Positions 8,431-16,699 of a stretch of DNA of 22,322 nt are shown in pieces. The notes beneath the pieces were generated by a model. That model did not search any database. It was given only the letters and a program-made list of their open reading frames with translations, and had not been told where the DNA came from. Within the stretch, counting starts at the first letter, position 1; each line of letters begins with the position of its first letter. Origin of the DNA: Gymnopilus junonius. Lineage: Eukaryota; Basidiomycota; Agaricomycetes; Agaricales; Galerinaceae. The stretch is from assembly GCA_015501075.1 (NCBI GenBank), contig JADNYJ010000512.1, positions 1-22,322 on the forward strand. Direction: 5' to 3'. Made by a program: the position numbers and the translations under genes.

Positions 8431-10806
8431 ATGCCACCAGGGCCGGCTTACAACTGGTTTTGCGTTCTTCACTCTACCGCAGAGATATTGTCCAATGCGG
8501 CGCGATATAGAGCGACTCAGCTGACCTCAACATCTTCGTCATATGCGCATCCACGAAAACGAAGAAGAACCGAAGATTTCGTAGAGGAGCAGGCTCAACA
8601 AGAAATACAGGTCAGCGACGCAACTTCAATTGAACATGCTTCTCCAAACACGGTGGTGGACAAAGCGGATATTGTGTTGTCTGAATCTGTAGTCCGCGAG
8701 GCACAACGCGAGCGCGTCGAATTGGAAGAAGCAAGGCCTGCCGAACTTACAGCTACTTTGACGCGTCACGACCCTCGGGGACGACATCTGGGACGACAGT
8801 TGCTGTACCAGTGGCAGAAACGATTGCTTTGCGATCCATTAAGGAAGAGGATGTGAAGGAAGAGCCGGTAAGTCCGTACATGCCAGTTATCTATAAACCT
8901 GACCATATCATTTATTTCATCTCAGGAACCTTCGCATATACCAACACAAATATACCCTGTCCCTGTCTCTCGGGATCTGCAATCTTCTAAGTTCCGTCAT
9001 CGCGAATAGGCAGGCTATTCCACTATGGAGGTACAGACTCTGCAATGTTTGTTAGGCGTTCGATCGTCCTCATTTTTTTTACAGGTTTAGCTGCATCTTT
9101 GGGATATGGCGTCGCGTCTGAAGTCCTCCGTCGAACAGGCTCTGGATCACTTCAGCAATCCTCTTCGCCGATGATGACAGAAGCCAACATCAAGCGTCTT
9201 GTTACCAAGTTATCTCAGATGAGAGGTGCAGCTCTGAAGCTGGGGCAGTTTATGAGTATCCAAGGTAAGAGTTCCTTTCGCCTCCTTTCGCTCCTTCGCA
9301 TATTTATCATGTGTGTCTAGATACAAACGTTCTTCCACCTGAACTCGATAAAATATTTCGCAGGGTGCAGGACAGCGCGCATTACATGCCCGACTGGCAG
9401 ATGGAGGCAAGTCCTCTTCCTGCTATATCTCGTACGCTTGTGGACTCACCCTATGGCCCCGCCCAGCAAGTCATGTCCACAGCCCTAGGCTCGTCCTGGT
9501 CCCAAAATTTCACTTCCTTTGACAGGATCCCCTTTGCTGCGGCCTCCATAGGACAGGTCCATCAGGCCGTTCTTGCAGCATCAGTATCACCATCAGGCAA
9601 AGATGAACGTGTGGCAGTCAAAGTCCAATTTCCCAACATCGCCAATTCCATAGAGAGTGATTTAGGCTATATCAAGTTGTTGTTGACAGCCGGAAAGCTA
9701 CTACCCAAAGGCTTATTTTTGGACAAGACTATTTCCGTCAGTCACACACTCGATAATGTTGTTAAAATACTAAAGCTCTTACTCTGTTGTTTATCTAGGT
9801 CATGAAAACTGAACTTGCTGATGAATGTGACTACGTTCGAGAGGCGTCTTTTCTTGAACAATTCGGCTCGCCTGAATACTTAGGAAATGATCCTAGGTTT
9901 AAAATTCCATGGGTATGGAAGGGTTCTACGTCTACAGTTTTGGTCATGGAAAGAGTCAATGGTGTCAGCGTGGGTGAGGCTAACGCAGAGAACTTATCCC
10001 AAAACGACAGAAACGATGTCAGTTTTTTCATAGCTCCGGCTTTCCGTGAGGGGTGACATTCTCTTGCACAGATCTCTGCACGGATCATTGAGCTCTGCCT
10101 AAAAGAACTCTTTGAGTTTCGGGCGATGCAAACTGACCCTAATTGGACGAACTTCCTCTGGAATGCTGATACTCGGCAGGCATGTCGCTTCCTTCTTTCC
10201 GTGTATCATTGCGAGTATTTATACAGAGTTACCGTAGGTCGAGCTAGTTGACTTCGGCGCGACCAGAACGTACTCGAAAGAATTCATGGACAGTTGGCTA
10301 GGACTGCTTCAGGCAGCGGCTTCAGGTGATAGGGATGCTTGCATAGACTGGAGCTTGAAACTTGGATACCTGACGGGGGAAGAAAATGAGGTTCGTCTCT
10401 CCTGACATATCTACTAGGTGAATATTGAAAAAAGATGACCCATACATAGGTTATGCTGAATGCACATGTCAACTCCATGACCCTTCTGGCTACCCCATTC
10501 AAAGCAGAGACGCCTCAGCCCTTCTCTTTTGGCCAAGGATCGCAATGGGCTGATATTACTGCTCAAATAAGGGCACAGATCCCTGTCATGCTGCAATATA
10601 GGTTAACACCTCCACCCAAGGAGACGTACAGTCTAAATAGGCATGTCTTCCTTATTGCCGTCGTAGCTCGTACACTGACGCGTTTATAATTGAACTTTAG
10701 GAAATTAAGCGGCGCGTTCCTCCTTGCCTCCCGACTTGGAGCAAGCATTGACACTAAGGTAATCTGGGATAAGGTTGTTGGTAAATATGCGGCTCTTACT
10801 CCTTGA
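8431..10806 (+). CDS. COQ8: COQ8, ABC1/UbiB-family coenzyme Q biosynthesis protein
   Basis: COQ8 is a mitochondrial inner-membrane atypical kinase/ATPase needed for the coenzyme Q synthesis complex. Ten exons: 8431-8867, 8926-9030, 9085-9264, 9321-9406, 9467-9736, 9799-10017, 10072-10179, 10238-10390, 10450-10640, 10701-10806. Family hallmarks are all present: KLGQ in [13 protein letters not shown] (~residue 232), the Ala-rich loop [10 protein letters not shown] (~293), the invariant Lys in VAVKVQF (~321), ECDY (~368), DPNWTNF (~454) and DFGATR (~473), then [18 protein letters not shown] near the end. Residues 1-180 form a long, variable, probably targeting and linker region. The introns at 9407, 10180 and 10641 start with GC. 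Two single-base deletions are inferred, one between ~8710 and 8768 and one at 8991 (Lys-Val-Pro-Ser-Ser-Arg frame). With both restored the product is 618 residues and every phase agrees. The gene is probably functional, with errors in the assembly. Confidence 0.93.
9407..9466 (+). other. GC-AG intron in COQ8 (GCAAGT...CCCAG)
   Basis: The exon ends in ATGGAG and the intron starts GCAAGT, the classic GC-AG donor with strong flanking bases. Removing 60 nt joins WQME to QVMSTALG, matching the uninterrupted helix expected in ABC1 proteins. The length is a multiple of three and the intron has no in-frame stop, so retention would insert 20 residues. Confidence 0.85.
10180..10237 (+). other. GC-AG intron in COQ8 (GCATGT...CGTAG)
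   Basis: CAG|GCATGT opens this 58 nt intron. It joins ADTRQ to [10 protein letters not shown]. Nearby GT donors give the wrong phase for the DFG motif, so GC is the only fit unless the sequence has an error. Confidence 0.8.
10641..10700 (+). other. GC-AG intron in COQ8 (GCATGT...TTTAG)
   Basis: AAT AG|GCATGT opens this 60 nt intron. It joins YSLN to RKLSGAFLL with the Arg codon split AG|G, exactly as the conserved COQ8 C-terminus requires. Using the GT two bases downstream would break the frame. Confidence 0.85.
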
Positions 10807-10840
10807 TATTTCTACCCGTGACAAAATATTATTTGGTGCG

Positions 10841-10879
10841 TGCCAGCGCGACAGGACGCGCCGTGTCGCGTGGCACGTG
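10841..10879. repeat. GC-rich imperfect palindrome with E-box
   Basis: TGCCAGCGCGACAGG (10841-10855) pairs with the reverse complement of 10861-10875, with one bulge and one mismatch, around a short GC centre. CACGTG overlaps the right end (10874-10879). It lies in the 162 bp spacer between COQ8 and the next gene, 90 bases before that gene's ATG, and contains ACGCG cores like MluI cell-cycle boxes. A regulatory role for the downstream gene is inference. Confidence 0.5.
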
Positions 10880-10968
10880 AACAGAAATTAAAGTCGCCTA
10901 TATCATAGTATATGTAATTTCAAATTGACATCGTGCAAGCTGCAAGCGTGCTGCAGCACACATCCATC

Positions 10969-11420
10969 ATGCCCTCTGAAATTTCTCGACCTACAAAGGA
11001 CATTTCTCGGCCTATGCTCCCTCAAAAGTTCATTGATGATGTTGGAGTGGCCTTGGGCCTGAATTTTTGCCGTCTCGGTCTGTCGTACGTCTATTCTCCT
11101 GAAAAGCATGAAGAACGCCTCAGCATGAGAAATTGGGGCTCACCCCAGGCTCATGACTCCTTCTATGCCCTAACGCCCATTGCAAGCGATGATCTTCGGA
11201 AGCTTCACGACTCCAAGGGACTTCTATCGTGTATCCATAATGCAGCGACGTCCGGTGGCGTTCTGGATATCTGCGAATTAATCTACTGCGGATACAGAAA
11301 AGGCAGATGCTGCCTTCGCAAACAAAGCTCGCAACTTACCTCCCGGCTCGCCAGTTCGAGGCGAACAACAAATTTGTTGGAAGTGTTTTTGAACTGATCA
11401 CAGGGTATACCAGAATGTAA
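10969..11420 (+). CDS. Hypothetical protein, ~150 aa, one frame break
   Basis: I do not recognise this protein. ATG at 10969 opens a single exon that reads through DDVGVALGLNFCRLGLSYVY and SFYALTPIASDDLRKLH to GGVLDICELI. The frame then closes in low-quality sequence at 11397. One missing base near 11260-11285 would instead lead into TKLATYLPARQFEANNKF and VFELITGYTRM with a stop at 11418-11420, giving 150 residues. That ending has better amino-acid composition, so I prefer it. No signal peptide or membrane segment is seen. AT-rich TATATCATAGTATATG at about 10898-10913 could be the core promoter, just after the GC palindrome. It is read in the same direction as COQ8, 162 bp behind it. Confidence 0.5.
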
Positions 11421-11656
11421 TTAATCCTTACAGTCATTCACCAGCTAATGGCACACCGAATATTAAAAATCATTTTTAAATTTTGAACTTCAACCTTTTC
11501 CCAAACAAACTCCACAATAAATTTCATTGAATTGGGTCGTAGGTATTTACAAATATTCGTAGCATTTGGATCCATATTGGTGAGCAAACATGGGTGTGCC
11601 ACTACTAGGAATGCCCAACTTTAGCTAAATCCGAAAAGCGCACGCTTTTGGCCAGC

Positions 11657-11995
11657 ATGCCCTTCAATGAGAGCTCATCTGGAAGCCCTAAAATTATGAG
11701 ACAAGATGCAGAATATATTGACAGATATGCTACAAAAGGAATTGAGAGAAAGCGAGTTGAATTGGTTGAGATAAATGCGTGTCACAAGTGGCCATTAGCT
11801 GGTGGATGACTGTAACTAGTTTAATCTTACTCAATTGAGGTCGTGCTCGTGTCAGGGTTCTACAATGATGGTAACATTGGCGTTGAAGCCAAATCAGACT
11901 CTATCGCATTAAAAGATGAAGCGTCTGAAGTCTACATGAAAACATACAAGCGAGTGCTACAGAGGTTGCGTGAAGTGGAATTCCGTGCAGTGTGA
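11657..11995 (+). CDS. Possible two-exon small hypothetical gene
   Basis: ATG at 11657 opens MPFNESSSGSPKIM followed by charged, helical sequence (DRYATKGIERKRVELVE) before a stop at 11807. A second block beginning at 11856 after GTGTCAG reads FYNDGNIGVEAKSDSIALKD and then EVYMKTYKRVLQRLREVEF before a stop at 11993-11995. Either GTCACA at 11781 or GTGGAT at 11802 would join the two in phase with the AG at 11855, giving about 85-95 residues. Composition and phase agreement suggest a real short helical protein. I know no homologue and cannot exclude that this is the tail of a degenerate gene. Confidence 0.4.
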
Positions 11996-12127
11996 GGTTA
12001 GATAGGGCGGTATATATGATATGTCGTGAATGTCGTTAAAGTTGAGACTTTGGTCAAAAATAGGTGTGCTGTAGGTGGACTGTGTACCCTGTATTCGAGA
12101 TAGCACACCAAGTTTTTCGGCGAGAGT

Positions 12128-13089
12128 TTATTGCGCCTTCTTGGCCTTCTCAGCACGCTCGCTGTAGATCATATCCGTGAAAGGTCCTTCGAAACGCAAG
12201 GCGATGATATAGACGATGTACACGTAGAGCGTGATGAAAAGTCCTGCGGGTCTCTCGTACCTACAGAAAAAATACCGTCAGGGAGTCCACATCATCTACC
12301 GTCCAAGAAAGTCGAGCCCAGACAGAAGTACTGACCAGAGGGCGGTGGCAGCGAAGCACATCGTGCTACCAACGTACATCGGGTCTCGCAGGACATTGAA
12401 TGGGAACCTATAAGCCCAAGCAAGTGAAGGTCAGACAAAAGCCACATAGCTTCAGGATGAAAATACGCACCCTTCCACTCGGTGGTCCATCAAAATCCCG
12501 AAGTAATCCCCCAAGAATGTGCCAGTGATACCCAAGGACCATGTTGAAGTGATGACGAAGAGCTGGCCAAAGAAGAAGAGGATGGCAGGCACGATTATTG
12601 CGTATTCTTTTGGTAGGATGGGCTGTTGGGGTTGTTCAAGGACAGCCCTGTGGTACCTGCGAACCGTTCATTCATCTGGAAGAGGAGAAGGAGGAAGACA
12701 ACATACAAGCTATCTCTCAGAATTCCGAAAGAGAAGATGAGGACGGCTAGGAAGTAGGTCCCATATCGAGCGTTGCCTCCAAAGATACGCGTAATAGTTC
12801 TGTTTCTATACTCTAATGGCTTGTCAGAAGACTATCTCAGACAAGAGCCAACGAAAAGTAAGAGGTACGAATGAGAGAATGGAAAACGCAGCGCCATGGC
12901 AGGCATATTTCAAAAATAGCCTCCAAGAAGAAAAAAAGGTGATGCGTGGCACTCACCATTCCGAGCCACGATGTTCCATGCCGTGGGGTTGAATGCGATA
13001 GCGAACAGCGAGATCAACAAAGAAGTCCTGTTGACGTCGACTAGGCTATGAAATTGGTTAAGGAGAGCGTCAATGTTCTTGGAGTCCAT
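12128..13089 (-). CDS. OPI3: Phospholipid N-methyltransferase, OPI3 type
   Basis: OPI3-class enzymes use S-adenosylmethionine to methylate phosphatidyl-monomethylethanolamine and -dimethylethanolamine to phosphatidylcholine in the ER membrane. Exons, reading leftward: 13089-12957, 12812-12707, 12656-12471, 12407-12336, 12260-12128. The four introns are GT-AG (GTGAGT, GTATGT, GTGCGT, GTCAGT) with matching phases and lengths 144, 50, 63 and 75. The product is 209 residues, close to yeast Opi3 (206). Hydrophobic segments are seen near residues 20-40, 58-78, 97-121 and 170-190. The conserved PEMT stretch GFPFNVLRDPMYVGS lies at about 142-156. The C-terminus ends Lys-Lys-Ala-Gln, a KKXX dilysine signal for ER retrieval. 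An 11-A tract precedes the ATG. The gene shows no damage. Confidence 0.94.
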
Positions 13090-13414
13090 CTGTTTTTTTT
13101 TTTGTGGTCGTCTGAAGGAATGACAGCGAGGTCGGACCAGAGGTTGCGGGGCTTGTGATTATAGGCGATTACATCAGCCACTGATGCAGACTCGTCTCCT
13201 ACGGAAAAGGCGCAGAGCTTTATAGAGGGCAGAATGTTGTGGGTAGCTAACAGAATCAAAGATGTATCGAAAACAGGAACGACGGTATGTAAGTAGTAGC
13301 AGAAAGTAGGAATAACAAGGAAATCCAACCCATGTCCACCCTCCATCAAGAAAACTCAATAAATACAGGTGAGTACACTTTGCAAATGTCACCACAAGGC
13401 CAAACGTAGCGTAT
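13090..13414 (-). promoter_or_regulatory. Spacer between the E2 gene end and OPI3 start
   Basis: This 325 bp spacer holds the 3' UTR of the E2 gene and the promoter of OPI3, both read leftward. An uninterrupted 11-base A tract on the coding strand (13093-13103) ends four bases before the OPI3 ATG. Poly(dA:dT) tracts exclude nucleosomes, and A-rich leaders are common in fungi. I see no gene or TATA box. Confidence 0.45.
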
Positions 13415-14572
13415 CTACAATCTTTTCAATGCTTTCTTCCTTTTCTCCGCACCTGTCGCCGCTGAGCCCGTCGCTGACCGCTTGACAGCCTTGGTCCCCG
13501 TAATGCCTCCTATGCCCGCCGTCGACGCCATGCCCATGCCCACGCCCATCGTGGGCTTGCCGTTCCCGACATTTGCATCTGCCGTACCGAGAGGTGACGG
13601 AGATGGATGTCGCTCCTTCTCTTTCTGAGGACCTACTCCGAGGCTACTCTTATCAGGGATTGGTGACTTGAGAGATGATGGTGGAGCCGGAGAGGCAGAT
13701 TTGCGAGAAATAGCAGGTACGGCCAGTGGCGATTTGATTGAAGTTGAGGAAATAGACGCTGAAATGGGGGGCGGTGTAGGAAGGGCTAGGATAGGTGTTG
13801 GAGCCGCAACCCTGGAAGTAGACGCGACGGCTTCAGGTTTCTCCGCAGAGGCTTTGCTCGACGATGAAGAGGGCTCAGGAGGAGGAGCAGAGGGCGTGTT
13901 GAATTCAACAGGCTTGACGCGTGGTGTGGCATGGACGCTTGTGATGAGTTTGGCTCTGCTGCAATAACTTGCGTAATCTTCAAGCAGCAGCTTTCCAGCT
14001 TCTTCGTCCAATGCCGACTCAGGATTGGGGTAAATGAGGAGACATTTGACGGTGACAAGGATGTGTCCAATCCCATAGGTTGATTTCCAGTCCTTCTTTA
14101 ATGTATTCACGCAAATTTCGCCAGTCGGCCGACATTGGGATGGAACATTTTAGTCGCAAACCAGCCTATCAGACTCGTCAGTAACCGCAAATAAGAATAT
14201 GCCGCAGGATAATGGCACACACATTTTGGAGGAGCAGCAGGGAATTCTTCCGTGAACTTGAATTTCACTTTGAAATATCCACCGGCGTACGGTGTGCCCT
14301 CTATTTCAAAGATCCGCCAAACACGGCATTTGTCAGAACCATCCTTCCAAACCACTCAGGCAGGAGCAACGTCAGACGTACCTGGACCTTCGATGATCCC
14401 TGTGAGGTTTAACATATCGTCCTCACTAGTTTGAATTCGGATACCCTCTGGGGGGTTGTTTTGGAGCTCGCCAATCTCTCGCATGACGCGACGGAGGACA
14501 GCACCTGGGATAGACTAAAGCACGCGGGTCAGAAGCTTTATTTGGGTTAAAATGGCGTAAAACACTGACCAT
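13415..14572 (-). CDS. Ubiquitin-conjugating enzyme E2, UBE2S-like
   Basis: UBE2S elongates Lys11-linked ubiquitin chains with the anaphase-promoting complex. Exons, reading leftward: 14572-14570 (ATG only), 14514-14382, 14300-14223, 14165-13415; all introns GT-AG. The UBC fold is clear: [35 protein letters not shown], then [12 protein letters not shown] with catalytic Cys at about residue 90, and [19 protein letters not shown]. After residue ~150 comes a long Ser/Pro/Ala-rich linker, then a basic tail ending [10 protein letters not shown]. This mirrors the KKRALRRL end of human UBE2S, which docks on the APC/C. One base is missing at 14128-14131, between HPNVG and PTGEICVN. With it restored the protein is 321 residues. 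As written the frame ends before the catalytic Cys, so either the assembly is wrong or the gene is dead; I favour the former. Confidence 0.9.
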
Positions 14573-15261
14573 GGTAGTACAGAGCAAAAAATACAAGGGA
14601 AAGAAGAAAAGGAGGTCGTAAGTCTGGAGCGGACGATGCCAAAGAAAGTTGGTTCAACTTGGGTGAGAGTAAGTGCGGAGTTACAAATGTAAATCGCGAT
14701 CAAGCCAACTACATCACGTGCAGGGGACACTGGCCCTTCACCGTCTGAAACAATTACAGACAAACAAGTTGTCTTTCTTTTCTAATTCGCTCCTGTGAAA
14801 GCCGCCCTTGAGAACGGTCTTGTGAGTTCATCTGCCTGCGTTTACATTGCAAGATCCGCCCAAATTTCCATTGTTCTTTTCAGATGCAGGATAGATTAAA
14901 GGTCTGAATCATACCCGTTGCAAATAGGAAGCATTTCTGCAACAATAAATAGCGTCTTCCGATCCAGCAACTTCGTCATTTAAAATCTATTCGCACCTTG
15001 TATTCTTGGCAGTCAACTTCAATACCAAAGATTTCCTGGCATTCGAGAAATTCCAAGAATCCTTCTTTCTCTTTCCCAGCATCGGTGGCTTTCCTTTTCC
15101 TCTCACATCTTGCTATCACGTGTGGCAAAAAGACTATGGATTCCCTATCACCTTCGATTCTGATTCCTCTACTATATATACACGTTTCCAATCCTCTCAC
15201 TTGCATTCTTTCCTGCTCCGTCCTCGTTATCAGTAGCGACTTGTTATAGTTTTTTGTTGCT
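14573..15261. promoter_or_regulatory. Divergent promoter, E2 gene / SDR gene
   Basis: This 689 bp region separates the start codons of the E2 (-) and the SDR (+). It contains two CACGTG E-boxes (14715-14720 and 15117-15122). A TATATATAC box at about 15173-15181 lies roughly 80 bases before the SDR ATG. A CT-rich stretch runs from about 15060 to 15110. No gene with motifs or splice support was found inside. Confidence 0.5.
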
Positions 15262-16492
15262 ATGGATTTAGGTCTCGAAGGTGTTCATGTCCTTATTACC
15301 GGTCAGTGTTCCTTTTCAGAATAGACTGTACATGACATATTTAAATCCAGTTTGTATCCAGGTGCAAGTGGCGGGATAGGTCTGGAGACTGCCGAGCTCT
15401 TCTACGGTACATATTCCTAACTCCTCCATCACCTGCAACCCCTGAGCTCCATCAACACTGCTCACATCTACAGACCAAGGTGCAATCGTAACAGCGCACT
15501 ACAACTCCAACTTCAAGTCTCTAGAATCATTCGTCGACTCACGCAGCCAGGCTATCAAAGCTGACTTGACAAAGGAGGAAGAAGTCATCGACCTCTTCAA
15601 GAAAGCCACTTACACCTACGGCCCAGTCCAGATCCTCGTCATCAATCATGCTATTAGCATCGTTGAAGATGCAAACGTATGGGAGATGTTGTATGACCGA
15701 TGGAAGTATACTATCGATACAAATTTGAACTCTTCGTTCCTTGTTGCCCGCGAGTATCTGAGGCAGCTGAAGACGATGTCAGCTGACCTTAAGGAGGAGG
15801 CTTGCATTATCTTAATCGGGAGCACGGCTGGGAAATATGGTTAGTTTATTCATCCCACTCAAGTATAACAACAGATTAAATAACCATATGTAGGCGAAGC
15901 GGGACATGCTGACTACGCAGCTTCAAAAAGTGGTACGTGCCTTCCAACTCTTCCAACTGTTCACGCTTGGAGAGAGGATTAATAATACCCTTCCAGCGAT
16001 GATGTATGGGCTGACCATGAGTCTCAAGAATGAAATCGTCAAGCTGGCACCGAAGGGAAGGGTAAATTGTTTAGGTCCTGGCTGGGTGAAGACGGTTAGC
16101 TTTCCTCTACTTTTGTCAGACCGACCAACATGCTAAACTGTAATTTGTGACCAGCCTATGGCAACTGATTCCTTGAAGAACCCGCGGGTGGCTTATGCCG
16201 CTCTCGCTACGTAAGTAGAAGCCCATATTTCCAATTGTTCTTTGGTGCAGACCTTTCTCATCCTTCTTTAGAACGCCACTCAAGAAGATCGCTGAACCCA
16301 ACGATATAGCCAACCAAATCCTCGTTCTCTCCTCAAACAAGATATCGGGGCATGTTACGGGGCAGGTGCTCATGATTGAGGGAGGAATGGAAGGTCAGTG
16401 ATCTAGTGTCGTTGTTTTTATTGCTGCCGACTCTAATCGCATGCTTAGGGCGTCTGCTTAATAAACCTGAAGATGTCGGACTGAAGCTATAA
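15262..16492 (+). CDS. Short-chain dehydrogenase/reductase (classical SDR)
   Basis: Classical SDRs are NAD(P)(H)-dependent oxidoreductases; the substrate here cannot be read from sequence. Eight exons: 15262-15301, 15362-15406, 15474-15839, 15894-15932, 15997-16094, 16155-16210, 16272-16393, 16449-16492. All seven introns are GT-AG, 54-67 nt, with matching phases, giving 269 residues. The cofactor motif TGASGGIG is at residues 13-20, split by intron 1. NHAI replaces the usual NNAG. The catalytic Ser lies in LIGSTAGKYG, and the Tyr-Lys pair in DYAASKSAMMYGL (YxxxK). The PG motif is LGPGWVKT. QVLMIEGGM closes the core, followed by a short extension to the end. No targeting signal or membrane segment is evident, so it is probably cytosolic. 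A TATA box and an E-box lie upstream. The gene is undamaged. Confidence 0.92.
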
Positions 16493-16699
16493 CATTGAAA
16501 GGACAACGATATAGCTTCAATATAGCGATGCTTTGCAATCTCAACTTTGAATAATAAGAGATACTGGTATGAAAAGCAATCCAACGCCATCGTTTTGCTT
16601 CTGTTTATTTGTCGAGAATTGTCAAGAAATGCACCGTTTGTTTTCATTATTTCGAAAAGAATACAAGTACTCATAATACCCAATAAAATGATTTTTTTT
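16493..16699. other. Spacer between convergent SDR and GMC relic
   Basis: About 200 AT-rich bases hold the 3' UTR of the SDR gene and that of the GMC relic on the opposite strand. Nothing else is visible. Confidence 0.5.

Noticed and set aside
8261..8524. 87-codon open frame upstream of COQ8
   Set aside because: It overlaps the COQ8 start in another frame, has no motif, and lies mostly in the divergent promoter.
13668..14076. Open frames of ~95-100 codons in the E2 linker region
   Set aside because: Their composition only mirrors the Ser/Pro/Ala-rich codons of the E2 read in other frames.
14998..15249. Open frames of 76-83 codons in the E2/SDR spacer
   Set aside because: They are T/C-rich, overlap each other, lack homology-like motifs, and coincide with the TATA box and pyrimidine tract of the SDR promoter.
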